DNA of 64,000 nucleotides from the NCBI GenBank assembly GCA_947561585.1, contig CANNZV010001161.1, positions 1 to 64,000 of the forward strand, given 5' to 3'. The position numbers were made by a program, and so were the translations under genes. This stretch comes from Caprella mutica (Eukaryota > Arthropoda > Malacostraca > Amphipoda > Caprellidae). Within the stretch, counting starts at the first letter, position 1. The number at the start of each line of letters is the position of its first letter. Positions 23,401 to 34,954 of the stretch are shown here, in pieces. The notes beneath the pieces are model-generated. The model was given only the letters and a program-made list of their open reading frames with translations, made no database searches and had not been told where the DNA came from.

Positions 23401-26400
23401 AAACTCATTAACTAGGTACCTAGGTAGTAAAGTAGCTAATGAAGCTTTAGCCTACTTAGGCATTCTGTCTATTGCGCCAAACACGATCTACTAATTTCCT
23501 ATTAAATTCTTAATACCTTGTTGTCTTCCTTGTATCTTTTCCAAAACTAACACACATCGGTATTAGTAAAGTTTCAATTTAAACTGCGAAATTAGTAAAT
23601 AATAAAAAATCATCACGTGACTTTTCCCTCAACTGTACCCTACCTATCATATCAGCTTACTAGATACTCAAGTAACTAAGTAGACAAATTAAACTTTATA
23701 AGATTTATTGCATCAGTTTGTATAACGTCAAATGAATTAACTGTCTAGTTGATTCACTTGAATGACCAGTAATTGCTACCTAGTTATTGAATAACAGCTA
23801 CCTAGTTGACGGTGATAGCCACTTAGTTGACTAGGAATTACAGCCTCAACCAGTAATGGTCTTTAGACTTACAAAAGATCCCTTCATTTTATTTAATTAG
23901 CAGAGTTTGTTGAGTTAAGCGACATGTAAAGATGTTAGTGCCATATCCCCGGAAGAATGTCTTGCTACTTTAAAGGACTCTATCAATGCTAGCTATTTAT
24001 TCAATTTGCTTCCTAAATTATGCGGGTTGGTTCCTAGCTTTTAAAGTAGTCTTCAAAAAATAGCACATGTGTGATACTGACATCTCTGAAGAAACCATTG
24101 ACGTCGAGGCTAAATTTGTGTAATTTAATTTTGAAAATTCAAATACTTGATCCAGGGAATTTATATTTCTATATCATATTTGCATTTTTAACGTGACTTG
24201 CTGTTTTAGAAGATAGCGCTAAAGTTATAGCGCCAGAGTTATGCTCTTCAACTACTTACTTGACTACTATAATCGAATTGTAATTACTGACATTTTAGGT
24301 TTCCTTTCTGATTGCTTCTTCAAGAGCCCCTTTCATTTATTTTTATTTTGGCGTCCGTGATAGAACTCGAGTGCAGTGTTTCTTCAGGGGATCGATACCC
24401 TTCAGATTTTTTCTTTTGCCAAAATCTGAGAGTTCTGAAATTTTGTAAACATGTAGAGCAGGACAAATGAAGTTTTTAGAAAACTAATAATTTTGGGGTA
24501 ACTTCAACGCTTCATGTAATTTTCACATCTTTACTTTAATTAGAAAGAGGAAGAGTTGTCTCACAGTATAATAACGAGGTATCTGGAATTCTCGTAGGAA
24601 AACCCTATTTTTAATTCGGATATCTAAAAAAAACTCAGTCATATTATTGAACACCTCTTTCTCTTTCAAACAAGAGCTGCCACGTCTCTCTACAACCAAA
24701 TCTGACAGAGATATAGAGCATCAATCATTCCATTACATAAGAGTTCAGGAAAGACCAAAACATCTTTACCATCAGGTCATCTTACTTAATGTGTCACATA
24801 TTGGCCTCATAAAAGTCGGTAATTTCTTATTGGAGCTTAGAGTACAGGGGTGGTTCACTTTCCCCAAATTATCTCCAATTCAAACTCCCACCTTCCTTCT
24901 GGGTTGTGGAAGGGTGGATGCGCTCCTAGCCACCCCTCCGCCTTTTAGCCTCACGGCACGCGCTAAAGATAAGCTATGACTGTAATATTTACATTGTATT
25001 CTAAACAGCTGTAGGTGTGTGCGTGTTTTAGACGAACAATTTTTTTTTTTACTTCTCTGAAAGGTATCGATACCCTGCTTAAACTGACGGTAAATTACCG
25101 TAAGTAGGGTAGTGTAAGTAACTAAATATTTAATGGGGTAACGGAGTAATTGTTTATTTTTTTAATAATTAATAATTGGTTACGCTTCTTTCAATCCTAC
25201 AGCATTGGTAGTCCTTATTTTATTGAAGTATCGCCACTTTAACACTGATTAGCTCTATACATGTAATCAATAAAAAAATTGACCATTTATTTTGCAATTT
25301 CTTTAGTGTATCATTCAAGTTATATTCCTGTTTGGACAAATCTTAACATTTTTATGAATATAATTATTATATTCGTAATTACAAGCAATATAGTATTATT
25401 TATCCTTCTTATTCGAAGAAACTTGCTTGGGTAATGAAATTATTTAAGTGGGTAACGTCTGAAGAAACTAACCAAAGTATAAGAAACGCTGCTCTAGTGG
25501 TAAAATCAATCGTTAATACTAATAATATTTAAGGGCTTTTGTTCTAAGTAGACACAACGTTAGTAATCTTTCTTTCTTTTCAGGGAAATTGGTCTAGACA
25601 ACAAAGGTAAATTCTCCTCCTGCCAGTACTATGTCCGTAACTACTCTGATGTGATGAATGACATAATCAACAACCCTGGGGCACCTATCGAAGCGCCACC
25701 TAACGGCACTGAAATGGCAACTTGCTCCAATTGGGTGTACGACTCGTCTATGTACCTCAACACTGTTGTCAGTGAGGTGAGTGGGTCACTTCGTCAGTAG
25801 TGAGAGGGGTTGGTTTCGTCAGTAGTGTGAGAGGTTGGTTAACTCCTTCGTCAGTAGTGAGAGAGGGGTTAGGTTAACTCATTCGTCAGTAGTGAGAGAG
25901 GGGTTAGGTTAACTCATTCGTCAGTAGTGAGAGAGGGGTTTGGTTAACTCCTTCGTCAGTAGTGAGAGAGGGGTTAGGTTAACTCATTCGTCAGTAGTGA
26001 GAGAGGGGTTAGGTTAACTCATTCGTCAGTAGTGAGAGAGGGGTTTGGTTAACTCCTTCGTCAGTAGTGAGAGAGGGGTTTGGTTAACTCCTTCGTCAGT
26101 AGTGAGAGAGGGGTTTGGTTAACTCCTTCGTCAGTAGTGAGAGAGGGGTTTGGTTAACTCCTTCGTCAGTAGTGAGAGAGGGGTTTGGTTAACTCCTTCG
26201 TCAGTAGTGAGAGAGGGGTTTGGTTAACTCCTTCGTCAGTAGTGAGAGAGGGGTTTGGTTAACTCCTTCGTCAGTAGTGAGAGAGGGGTTTGGTTAACTC
26301 CTTCGTCAGTAGTGAGAGAGGGTTTGGTTAACTCCTTCGTCAGTAGTGAGAGAGGGGTTTGGTTAACTCCTTCGTCAGTAGTGAGAGAGGGGTTTGGTTA

Positions 26401-29400
26401 ACTCCTTCGTCAGTAGTGAGAGAGGGGTTTGGTTAACTCCTTCGTCAGTAGTGAGAGAGGGGTTTGGTTAACTCCTTCGTCAGTAGTGAGAGAGGGGTTT
26501 GGTTAACTCCTTCGTCAGTAGTGAGACAGGGGTTTGGTTAACTCCTTCGTCTGTAGTGAGAGAGGGGTTTGGTTGACTTTTTCGTCTGTAGTGAGAGAGG
26601 GGTTTGGTTGACTTTTTCGTCAGTAGTGAGAGAGGGGTTTGGTTGACTTTTTCGTCAGTAGTGAGAGAGGGGTTTGGTTGACTTTTTCGTCAGTAGTGAG
26701 AGAGGGGTTTGGTTGACTTTTTCGTCAGTAGTGAGAGAGGGGTTTGGTTGACTTTTTCGTCAGTAGTGAGAGAGGGGTTTTTGTTGACTTTTTCGTCAGT
26801 AGTGAGAGAGGGGTTTGGTTGACTTTTTCGTCAGTAGTGAGAGAGGGGTTTGGTTGACTTTTTCGTCAGTAGTGAGAGAGGGGTTTTTGTTGACTTTTTC
26901 GTCAGTAGTGAGAGAGGGGTTTGGTTGACTTTTTCGTCAGTAGTGAGAGAGGGGTTTGGTTGACTTTTTCGTCAGTAGTGAGAGAGGGGTTTGGTTAACT
27001 CCTTCGTCAGTAGTGAGAGAGGGGTTTGGTTAACTCCTTCGTCAGTAGTGAGAGAGGGGTTTGGTTAACTCCTTCGTCAGTAGTGAGAGAGGGGTTTGGT
27101 TAACTCCTTCGTCAGTAGTGAGAGAGGGGTTTGGTTAACTCCTTCGTCAGTAGTGAGAGAGGGGTTTGGTTAACTCCTTCGTCAGTAGTGAGAGAGGGGT
27201 TTGGTTAACTCCTTCGTCAGTAGTGAGAGAGGGGTTTGGTTAACTCCTTCGTCAGTAGTGAGAGAGGGGTTTGGTTAACTCCTTCGTCAGTAGTGAGAGA
27301 GGGGTTTGGTTAACTCCTTCGTCAGTAGTGAGAGAGGGGTTTGGTTAACTCCTTCGTCAGTAGTGAGAGAGGGGTTTGGTTAACTCCTTCGTCAGTAGTG
27401 AGACAGGGGTTTGGTTAACTCCTTCGTCAGTAGTGAGACAGGGGTTTGGTTAACTCCTTCGTCTGTAGCGAGAGAGGGGTTTGGTTGACTTTTTCGTCAG
27501 TAGTGAGAGAGGGGTTTGGTTGACTTTTTCGTCAGTAGTGAGAGAGGGGTTTGGTTGACTTTTTCGTCAGTAGTGAGAGAGGGGTTTGGTTGACTTTTTC
27601 GTCAGTAGTGAGAGAGGGGTTTGGTTGACTTTTTCGTCAGTAGTGAGAGAGGGGTTTGGTTGACTTTTTCGTCAGTAGTGAGAGAGGGGTTTTTGTTGAC
27701 TTTTTCGTCAGTAGTGAGAGAGGGGTTTCGTTAACTCCTTCGTCAGTAGTGAGAGAGGGGTTTGGTTAACTCCTTCGTCAGTAGTGAGACAGGGGTTTGG
27801 TTAACTCCTTCGTCAGTAGTGAGACAGGGGTTTGGTTAACTCCTTCGTCTGTAGTGAGAGAGGGGTTTGGTTGACTTTTTCGTCAGTAGTGAGAGAGGGG
27901 TTTGGTTGACTTTTTCGTCAGTAGTGAGAGAGGGGTTTGGTTGACTTTTTCGTCAGTAGTGAGAGAGGGGTTTGGTTGACTTTTTCGTCAGTAGTGAGAG
28001 AGGGGTTTGGTTGACTTTTTCGTCAGTAGTGAGAGAGGGGTTTTTGTTGACTTTTTCGTCAGTAGTGAGAGAGGGGTTTGGTTGACTTTTTCGTCAGTAG
28101 TGAGAGAGGGGTTTGGTTGACTTTTTCGTCAGTAGTGAGAGAGGGGTTTGGTTAACTCCTTCGTCAGTAGTGAGAGAGGGGTTTGGTTAACTCCTTCGTC
28201 AGTAGTGAGAGAGGGGTTTGGTTAACTCCTTCGTCAGTAGTGAGAGAGGGGTTTGGTTAACTCCTTCGTCAGTAGTGAGAGAGGGGTTTGGTTAACTCCT
28301 TCGTCAGTAGTGAGAGAGGGGTTTGGTTAACTCCTTCGTCAGTAGTGAGAGAGGGGTTTGGTTAACTCCTTCGTCAGTAGTGAGAGAGGGGTTTGGTTAA
28401 CTCCTTCGTCAGTAGTGAGAGAGGGGTTTGGTTAACTCCTTCGTCAGTAGTGAGAGAGGGGTTTGGTTAACTCCTTCGTCAGTAGTGAGAGAGGGGTTTG
28501 GTTAACTCCTTCGTCAGTAGTGAGAGAGGGGTTTGGTTAACTCCTTCGTCAGTAGTGAGAGAGGGGTTTGGTTAACTCCTTCGTCAGTAGTGAGAGAGGG
28601 GTTTGGTTAACTCCTTCGTCAGTAGTGAGAGAGGGGTTTGGTTAACTCCTTCGTCAGTAGTGAGAGAGGGGTTTGGTTAACTCCTCCGTCAGTAGTGAGA
28701 GAGGGGTTTGGTTAACTCCTTCGTCAGTAGTGAGAGAGGGGTTTGGTTAACTCCTTCGTCAGTAGTGAGACAGGGGTTTGGTTAACTCCTTCGTCAGTAG
28801 TGAGAGAGGGGTTTGGTTGACTCCTTCGTCTGTAGTGAGAGAGGGGTTTGGTTGACTTTTTCGTCAGTAGTGAGAGAGGGGTTTGGTTGACTTTTTCGTC
28901 AGTAGTGAGAGAGGGGTTTGGTTGACTTTTTCGTCAGTAGTGAGAGAGGGGTTTGGTTGACTTTTTCGTCAGTAGTGAGAGAGGGGTTTGGTTGACTTTT
29001 TCGTCAGTAGTGAGAGAGGGGTTTGGTTGACTTTTTCGTCAGTAGTGAGAGAGGGGTTTGGTTGACTTTTTCGTCAGTAGTGAGAGAGGGGTTTGGTTGA
29101 CTTTTTCGTCAGTAGTGAGAGAGGGGTTTGGTTGACTTTTTCGTCAGTAGTGAGAGAGGGGTTTGGTTGACTTTTTCGTCAGTAGTGAGAGAGGGGTTTG
29201 GTTGACTTTTTCGTCAGTAGTGAGAGAGGGGTTTGGTTGACTTTTTCGTCAGTAGTGAGAGAGGGGTTTGGTTGACTTTTTCGTCAGTAGTGAGAGAGGG
29301 GTTTGGTTGACTTTTTCGTCAGTAGTGAGAGAGGGGTTTGGTTGACTTTTTCGTCAGTAGTGAGAGAGGGGTTTGGTTGACTTTTTCGTCAGTAGTGAGA

Positions 29401-32400
29401 GAGGGGTTTGGTTGACTTTTTCGTCAGTAGTGTGAGAGGTTGGTTGACTTCTTCGTCAGTAGTGAGAGAGGTTGGTTGACTTCTTCGTCAGTAGTGAGAG
29501 AGGTTGGTTGACTTCTTCGTCAGTAGTGAGAGAGTTTGGTTGACTTCTTCGTCAGTAGTGAGAGCGGTTGGTTGACTCCACAACTCATTCAGACGTATAA
29601 ATATTATGATACTAGTTCATGATTTATTTATTCGTATTTTTAACCTTTTTTTTCAGTGGGACTTGGTGTGCGATAAGAGGTCTTACAAGTCCACAGTCCA
29701 GTCCACCTACATGGTTGGCTTCATGCTCGGTGCTCTGATAATCTCTGCACTGGCTGATAAGTTCGGCAGGCGTACCATGTTGCTTTTGTCTACCGTTCTG
29801 TTCGCAGCTTCAACGATAGGCACTCATTTCTCTGTTAACTACACAATGTTCATCTTCATGAGACTGTGCGTGGCTGCCTTTGGAAGTGGCATCTTCCTCT
29901 CCAACTTCGTTATTCGTAAGTCACTATGCACACATTCATCCGCTAGATCAGGGTTTTCCAAAGTGGTTCGCTGTGAACCTATGAACCAGAGGTAAGTTAC
30001 AGCGAACCTCTCTTTGGTTCGGGGCATTTTCGTTTATTTTTAGTAGTTCTATAGTTTCCTTTTATTATCAAAGTGGCATTCAATGTAGTTTATTCATTTA
30101 TTCATCTTGTGCACTAGACCGTATATGTTCTCATTTCCTGAAGTATAGACACTATACGTTATAAATATGAAAGGTGATCCGTGGATCTTCAGAAATTTCG
30201 GTTTAGGTTCGTGAGAAATGAAAGTCTGAGAACCACTGCTCGAGAACTTAGAACAGTTTTTACATTTAAATCTAATTATCATCGAATGGTTGTAGATGAC
30301 TTTGTTCATGGAATCATTTTCCTATCAGACTCTTTCTTCGAAGTCTCTTATATTTCCCTTTTAACCCTGAGTGTTTAAAACTGACGTTAAACACTACTAA
30401 AAAATTTGGTAAATTAAATTATATTTATTACGAGGAATATTGAAAATAAAATTCTTAAAAAATAGAATCCGGGTGTTGTAATTGTAAAAGAGTATCAATC
30501 CGAATGAAATAGCTGTGGATTGTTTATTTTGTTGTTTGTAGCTAATTCTTTTTCTCATATCTTAGTTATGGAGTCAGTGGGCATAGCAGACAGAACTCTG
30601 TTCGGTGTATTGTACCATTTCTTCTTCTCCACCGGTATGATCCTCCTGGCTGTGACAGCTTACTTCCTCCGGGACTGGAGAGACCTCCAGTTAGCAACCT
30701 CCGTGCCTTGCCTCCTTATGTTGATATACTTCTTGTGAGTCTATCATTTCATCTATGTCATGCCATATGTGCTGAAACTGATTTCATGTAATGAAACTGA
30801 GGATAGATTTCTGTCAATTAGTCTAGAATGGATGATCTCTTTGGCAATGTTATAATTCATGTATAATTTTCGATTTACCCCCTGCAGTATTGTGCCCGAG
30901 TCGCCCCGATGGCTCATGATGAATGGACGCAGCGATGAGGCCCTTGAAATTCTCGCCAAGATGGCCCGAGTCAATGGTGGTTCTCTTCCTCCTAAACAAC
31001 ATCTGGATATCATCATTGAAAAGATCAACAGAGAGGTGGGATTGGAGAGACAATATCCATGGTTTTAGCTGTGTGAAATGGTGCACCCAGAGATTAAATG
31101 AATCCATCCCCAACTATCTTTAAGTAGCCATAAGGCCCATAACCATCTTTTATTTACTATTTTATATGTGAATACATTACTCATTAATATTTCCTTTTTC
31201 AGAGAAGTGGTGAACCGAAAGTCTCCATGAAACAAAAAGCTTTGGAATTTGTGAGGAATCAAGTAAGTACATTTTTATTAGATGAATCAATAATTGCTTT
31301 TGTAAATCATTTACAAACTACTAACTTATGTCCAGTACTATTTTTTATACTTTGCTATAAATTACTTAAATTTAATAATTTTTTTTTTTCAAAATACAAT
31401 CAGACAAAACCCTAAAAAGAAAACCTCTGACGATTTAATCATTTTGCGTTCTTAAATTTGAAGCTTTCAAATTTATTGCCTGAAAATATTGTAATGTTCA
31501 GTTGTCGAATGTGAATTGTTGTTTTATTTTAGAAAGTGTCCCCAGGGGCTCCATCCTGTAGCTTGGTAATTAATTTTAAGACTAGCAGAATATTTGCTGG
31601 AAAAGGAAGTGTCCTTTTCTTACCCATTTCTAGATCTTTAATTTTTTTATTATTAAACTAACAAGTTACTTCAAGATTTCGTAGTTTAACGCTACTTACA
31701 GTTTTAGAGGATAGTACTATGGTTATACTCTTCAACTACGAGGTCTTAGATTTTTGTGTTAGGTAGACTCGCAGGCTTCATTTGCTATCACCTCTTCATT
31801 TTCCTCTTCCATCCGTGAGTGCAGCCACCGGTACTTGCGTCTCTTTCCTTACATTCCTTGGTAAGTGACTGCATTCACAGAGCAGTTTTTCTGAATCTAT
31901 GAACTTATCACTGACGGTGGTAGTTAGCTTTTTCGTGGAGCCACTTTCAATTCTGACGGCTTCTTCCAGTCCCTTGTATTTAATATCCTTTTGATGACAG
32001 AGATATAGTCGAAATGGCTGAAGCTGACGTTAAAAATAATTAATTAGAAACAGTTTCCGTAGCTTATGATCTTTTTTTTCAGGCAACTCTAGTCATGACT
32101 CCAAACATGCGACGGCGCTGCCTGACTATCTTCTTCGCTTGGTTCACGGTGTCCATGATCTACTACGGACTTGCCTTCAGTGGCGGCAACTTGGGCGTCT
32201 CCTCGTACGCTCTGGTCAGCATTGGTGGTTTGGTGGAGTGCGTGGCTTGCTTCTTCAACATCTGGGCACTGAACAAGTGAGTGCGATCGGTAATGAGGGA
32301 AATACACTAGTAACTTTTAACTGAAAGTAAGGGAACGCTCTGAGTTATCGTAAGGTTCCATATATTCGGAACGAAGGAAAAATTGTTTAATTTTCTTATT

Positions 32401-33159
32401 TTAATTTAAGTTAAATTATAATGATTATGTATTTTTTATTCCGCGTACAAAAACATTGAACAGTCCTTACCCTATGTGCTAATTTTTTTATCGAACTTCT
32501 TTGAATGTAGCTAGTTGTATATCGTTAATGTTCATTCACGAAACAGTTTGAATTAGAGAATATTAAATGTTTTTTAAACTGTTTATCATCTAATCTCTCT
32601 CCACAGGTTGGGCCGTAGAATAACTCTTTGTCTTCTTCTCGTTATCTGCGGAGTTGCTTTACTTGTTATTGTTTTCATTCCAAAAGGCAAGTAGCAATAG
32701 GAAAGAGTTTTACCTTAACTAATTGTCTCAAGTGTTCTATAAATAATACATTCTAGCGTGAGTTTTTATCACTGACACAAAACAAGTTGATTATGTCCAT
32801 CTCCCCATATTTGACCTCCTATTTATATTACAGAATTAACATGGATGAACCTGATCCTCTCTTGCGTGGGCCGTTTCTTCATTTCCCCTGGCTTTAACGT
32901 GGTGTTCATGTACTCGGCTGAATTAGTTCCTACACACGTTCGTAACGTGGCTGTCGGTACGTCTTCCATGTGCGCTAGGGTTGGATCAGGTCTCGCCCCC
33001 TACATGGTGGACATGTTGGGAGAGATCCACTACGCCGTGCCCTCGACTGTGTTCGGTGTGGTGGCCATCACATCAGGCCTCCTGTCTCTCGGTCTGCCTG
33101 AGACTGGTAACCAGAGGCTGCCTGAAAGCATCAAAGAAATCGAGAGTCTTCCTCGCTAA
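17477..33159 (+). CDS. SLC22-type organic cation transporter (MFS), ten exons, 599 aa
   Basis: Coding exons: 17477-17741, 20954-21059, 25584-25776, 29657-29915, 30566-30734, 30888-31035, 31203-31262, 32083-32276, 32607-32686, 32834-33159. They total 1800 nt and stay in frame to the TAA. The protein has the SLC22 plan: cytoplasmic N-terminus; TM1 (about 65-88); the FLAASPDHWC motif at 90-99; a large extracellular loop with sequons at N109, N119, N143 and N164; the MFS loop motif ADKFGRR at 221-227; PESPRWL at 334-340; and a second six-helix half with YSAELVPTHVRN and LPETGNQRLPESI. Length is typical for the family. It should be a plasma-membrane polyspecific carrier of organic cations or zwitterions; the substrate cannot be read from sequence. 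All introns are GT-AG except intron 9, which is GC-AG. Introns 1-3 carry large minisatellites. Confidence 0.9.
19577..20313. repeat. Minisatellite, 32 bp unit, about 23 copies
   Basis: The unit is TCTGATAGTACATCATCACA followed by GTGACTCTTTTC. The array is nearly homogeneous: the first two copies have CTCTTC in place of CTTTTC and one copy has CATAGTG. This points to recent amplification. It lies in intron 1 of the transporter gene. Confidence 0.93.
20768..20815. mobile_element. MITE family M, left end fragment
   Basis: TAGGGTAAGTTGCGAATTAT followed by TGGTCAGTACTACATCTTCG matches the family M left arm. It sits just upstream of the hairpin in intron 1. Confidence 0.5.
20860..20893. other. 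Perfect 15 bp hairpin near the intron 1 acceptor
   Basis: The arms AACAATTCTGCAAAC and GTTTGCAGAATTGTT are exact reverse complements around a TCGG tetraloop. The hairpin ends 60 bases before exon 2. It may be the core of a deleted foldback element or a structure near the branch point; no function is shown. Confidence 0.7.
21256..21945. repeat. Minisatellite, 23 bp unit, about 30 copies
   Basis: The unit is TTTGGCAGGTAGGTATACC plus TTAT. Variants are arranged in order along the array: GGCAGG with TTATTT, then TTTTTT, then GGCTGG with GTGTACC and TTATTT, then TAATTT. This gradient is what stepwise local amplification would give. It starts about 200 bp after exon 2. Confidence 0.93.
22036..22114. 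repeat. ACATACAT/ATGT microsatellite
   Basis: Repeats of CATACATACATATGTA with a period of about 16, ending in ATATATATGTACAGGG. The unit is partly palindromic (ACATATGT). Confidence 0.8.
22600..23214. repeat. Minisatellite, 28 bp unit, about 22 copies
   Basis: The unit is CTCCTATAGAACCAATGCAC followed by TAGTTTCC. Variants GAGCC for GAACC cluster at the 3' end, and TGTACTAG for TGCACTAG occurs near the 5' end. Located in intron 2 of the transporter gene. Confidence 0.93.
24200..24372. repeat. Interspersed repeat family R copy
   Basis: TTTTAGAAGATAGCGCTAAA, TTATGCTCTTCAACTAC and TTTCTGATTGCTTCTTC are shared with the other R copies. The middle part is missing. Confidence 0.5.
25777..29656 (+). 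other. Intron 3 of the SLC22-like gene, almost wholly minisatellite
   Basis: It begins GTGAGTGGGT after exon 3 and ends in a T-rich acceptor TTTTTTTCAG before exon 4. All but the first few bases and the last 80 or so bases are one tandem array. Confidence 0.85.
25794..29577. repeat. Minisatellite, 35 bp unit, about 108 copies, with block structure
   Basis: The unit is CGTCAGTAGTGAGAGAGGGG followed by TTTGGTTAACTCCTT. Two subtypes differ in the last bases: AACTCCTT (A) and GACTTTTT (B). They alternate in long blocks: A to about 26560, B to 26993, A to 27470, B to 27730, A to 27855, B to 28145, A to 28830, B to 29440, then a shorter GACTTCTT variant. Each A-to-B switch carries the same rare marks, GAGACAGG and CGTCTGTAG. 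That shows duplication of multi-unit segments. The array begins within 20 bases of the exon 3 donor site. Confidence 0.95.
30285..30398. repeat. Interspersed repeat family R, 3' part
   Basis: GTAGATGACTTTGTTCATGG, then a diverged TCTTTCTTCGAAGTC segment and the terminal ACTGACGTTAAA match the end of family R. It lies in intron 4 of the transporter gene. Confidence 0.5.
31520..32042. repeat. Interspersed repeat family R, longest copy
   Basis: In order: a CCCCAGGGGCTCCATCCTGT segment; TTTTAGAGGATAGTAC near 31701; TAGGTAGACTCGCAGGCTTC; GAGTGCAGCCACCGGTA; a GACTGCATTCACAGAGCAG segment; GACGGTGGTAG; CTTCTTCCAGTCCCTTGTAT; and terminal GCTGACGTTAAAAATAATTA. It fills most of intron 7 of the transporter gene and serves as the reference for the partial copies. 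Confidence 0.6.
32328..32476. mobile_element. Degenerate MITE family M copy
   Basis: CTGAGTTATCGTAAGGTTCC on the left and CAGTCCTTACCCTA on the right, with an AT-rich centre, resemble eroded family M arms. Located in intron 8 of the transporter gene. Confidence 0.4.
32687..32833 (+). other. GC-AG intron (intron 9 of the SLC22-like gene)
   Basis: The exon 9 end reads CCAAAAG and the intron starts GCAAGT, the consensus of the minor GC donor class spliced by the major spliceosome. The acceptor is TATATTACAG. The only nearby GT would shift the reading frame out of the transmembrane half, so the GC donor is required to keep 599 codons open. Confidence 0.8.
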
Positions 33160-34168
33160 AGATTCTCATGTAAATGTAAACTTTGTCTTCCTTTTGATTT
33201 GCGCTGTACATTTGGTACAGCTTTTGGTTTAGATTTTGTGAAAACTGGCCACTTTGTGGTTAGACTTTTGGCATATCAGTTTTTCTTTGTCTACCGCCTG
33301 AATCACAAAGTAATGATGTAAATCTTACGTTGGTTGACTTGGAAAGGCTTTTTGGTTTCGTTTAATTTCTATTTTAAGTAGGTTAATATCAGTATTCTGA
33401 TCACAATAATATATTTAAGTACAGTTCCCTTGTCTTCTATGAAGATCTGTTTTTATTTACTAAGTGCTTTCATAACCTGTTCTTATTCTCACCTTCTGAA
33501 GTTAAACAGAATTAGATTCTGAAGAATTTACAGAAAGATTGTAGAGATTTCACCTACTTGAGTATGTGTAATTTATCCACTTGGAACCTACAACGTGTAC
33601 AATTTTTTCCACATAATCAATTAGGTATTTTCTCTTCTCTCTTCTAAAACTCCATAATTCAAATCTATTATTTCTTCCTCTTACTTCCACCCAATATCTG
33701 AATATTCTTAGTTTTGTATGTTATTAGTAGGGTTGTGACAATATGCGTTTAAAATCATAGATCCTGAAAATATTATAGAAGTATTGAATTAAAGACAACT
33801 TAATCGTTCTAAACCAGCGGTATATAGTATTCGATACCATTTCGTTTCGTCTATGATATTCTTAAGATCTACGATTTTAAACGCATATTGTCACAACCCT
33901 AGTTATTAGATTTAGGCAATGGTTGATTCGTCCAAGCTCTTCCCGTGTAGAAGATAAAGGTCTTAAACACAGAAAATAGGATAGGTTATATATGTGGATT
34001 GAGTAATCTCTCCATCCTATGCTCTTAATAATAATGGTTAGTTTAAATTTTTTTAGTATATTTTTTCTTATCAATAATACGAAGAATCTGTTCTTGTAAA
34101 GAATTTTTACAGTATATTATGCTCGAAATGTTCTTAAAAAGTAATCGAGGTATAATTGAAATAATAAA
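33160..34168 (+). other. Probable 3' UTR of the SLC22-like gene
   Basis: After the stop codon there is no ORF. The first AATAAA on the plus strand that I find is at 34163-34168; an ATTAAA variant occurs near 33789. A hAT-type MITE (33728-33901) lies inside this stretch. Confidence 0.4.
33728..33901. mobile_element. hAT-type MITE, 174 bp, with 8 bp target duplication
   Basis: The terminal inverted repeats start TAGGGTTGTGACAATATGCG and extend to about 36 bp with one mismatch. The element is flanked on both sides by GTTATTAG (33720-33727 and 33902-33909), an exact 8 bp duplication typical of hAT transposons. It has no coding capacity, so it must have been moved by a transposase supplied elsewhere. 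Confidence 0.88.
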
Positions 34169-34950
34169 CAACCAACAATTCGTTTGCCAGAATGTTATAA
34201 ACTATATTTTAACCGGAAAATGGTTAAAAGCTAGGTATGATATAAAAAATTAAAGATTACTGATCACAATAACTGAGCGGATATATAATTATATATTAAA
34301 TTAGTCTGAAATGATTATTATAAATGAAATGGCCTAGAATGCTTTTATAATACAAGTTCATTTTAAAATAAATTCTGATTCAAATTTAATCATCTATAAT
34401 GTAGCAGTTTGAATATTTTTAAATTGAAATAGTAACTAGATGTTGTCTGATTATTTATGGTATTTAGAGGCCTTACTGAGTAATTGATACAACGAAATAG
34501 ATTCTAATTGTTAAAGTAATTGCCAAACAATACATCTACTAAAAGGATATTTGTATTGACTTCTCAAATAATTATTTGAATGGTTATATTAATTATAAGG
34601 TTATAGTATCGTTCATCCTATTAATTATCTATGAATAATTTTAATAAGAACATATCAAAAGATTATAAATAGTTCCTTCGTACATTCTTAATTATATCAA
34701 AAGTATACCAGGTTGAAAATTATTTTAATTTTATTGATACATGTTAAATTTGATTAGCTAACTTGTCTTGAACATGTTAGTGCTTATATACGTCTATAGC
34801 TAGTGTAAGAGATCTGTTATGTACAAACAATGAAAACACGCGTTAATTTGGTCTAAGCTACATAGCCATATCAAAATATTAGTGCATTTACTTGATATGT
34901 TTCTTATATTGATAATTATTAAAGTCTTCTTATTCTTGCTGTTTGAATGC
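34169..34950. other. AT-rich intergenic DNA without a gene
   Basis: No open frame, RNA gene or repeat is recognisable here. Confidence 0.5.
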
Positions 34951-34954
34951 CATT

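Larger units (their letters stand above)
21060..25583 (+). other. Intron 2 of the SLC22-like gene
   Basis: It begins GTGAGTGATG and ends TCTTTCTTTTCAG. It contains minisatellites at 21256-21945 and 22600-23214, a short ACATACAT/ATGT microsatellite, and a family R copy at 24200-24372. From 23220 to 24190 and 24380 to 25580 I see no gene. A 110-codon open frame at 24647-24979 has no recognisable domain. Confidence 0.8.

Noticed and set aside
24647..24979. 110-codon open frame in intron 2
   Set aside because: No recognisable domain, in an intron on the coding strand, with no splice-compatible role.
19577..29577. CRISPR-like arrays
   Set aside because: Units are contiguous tandem repeats without unique spacers, within introns of an animal gene.
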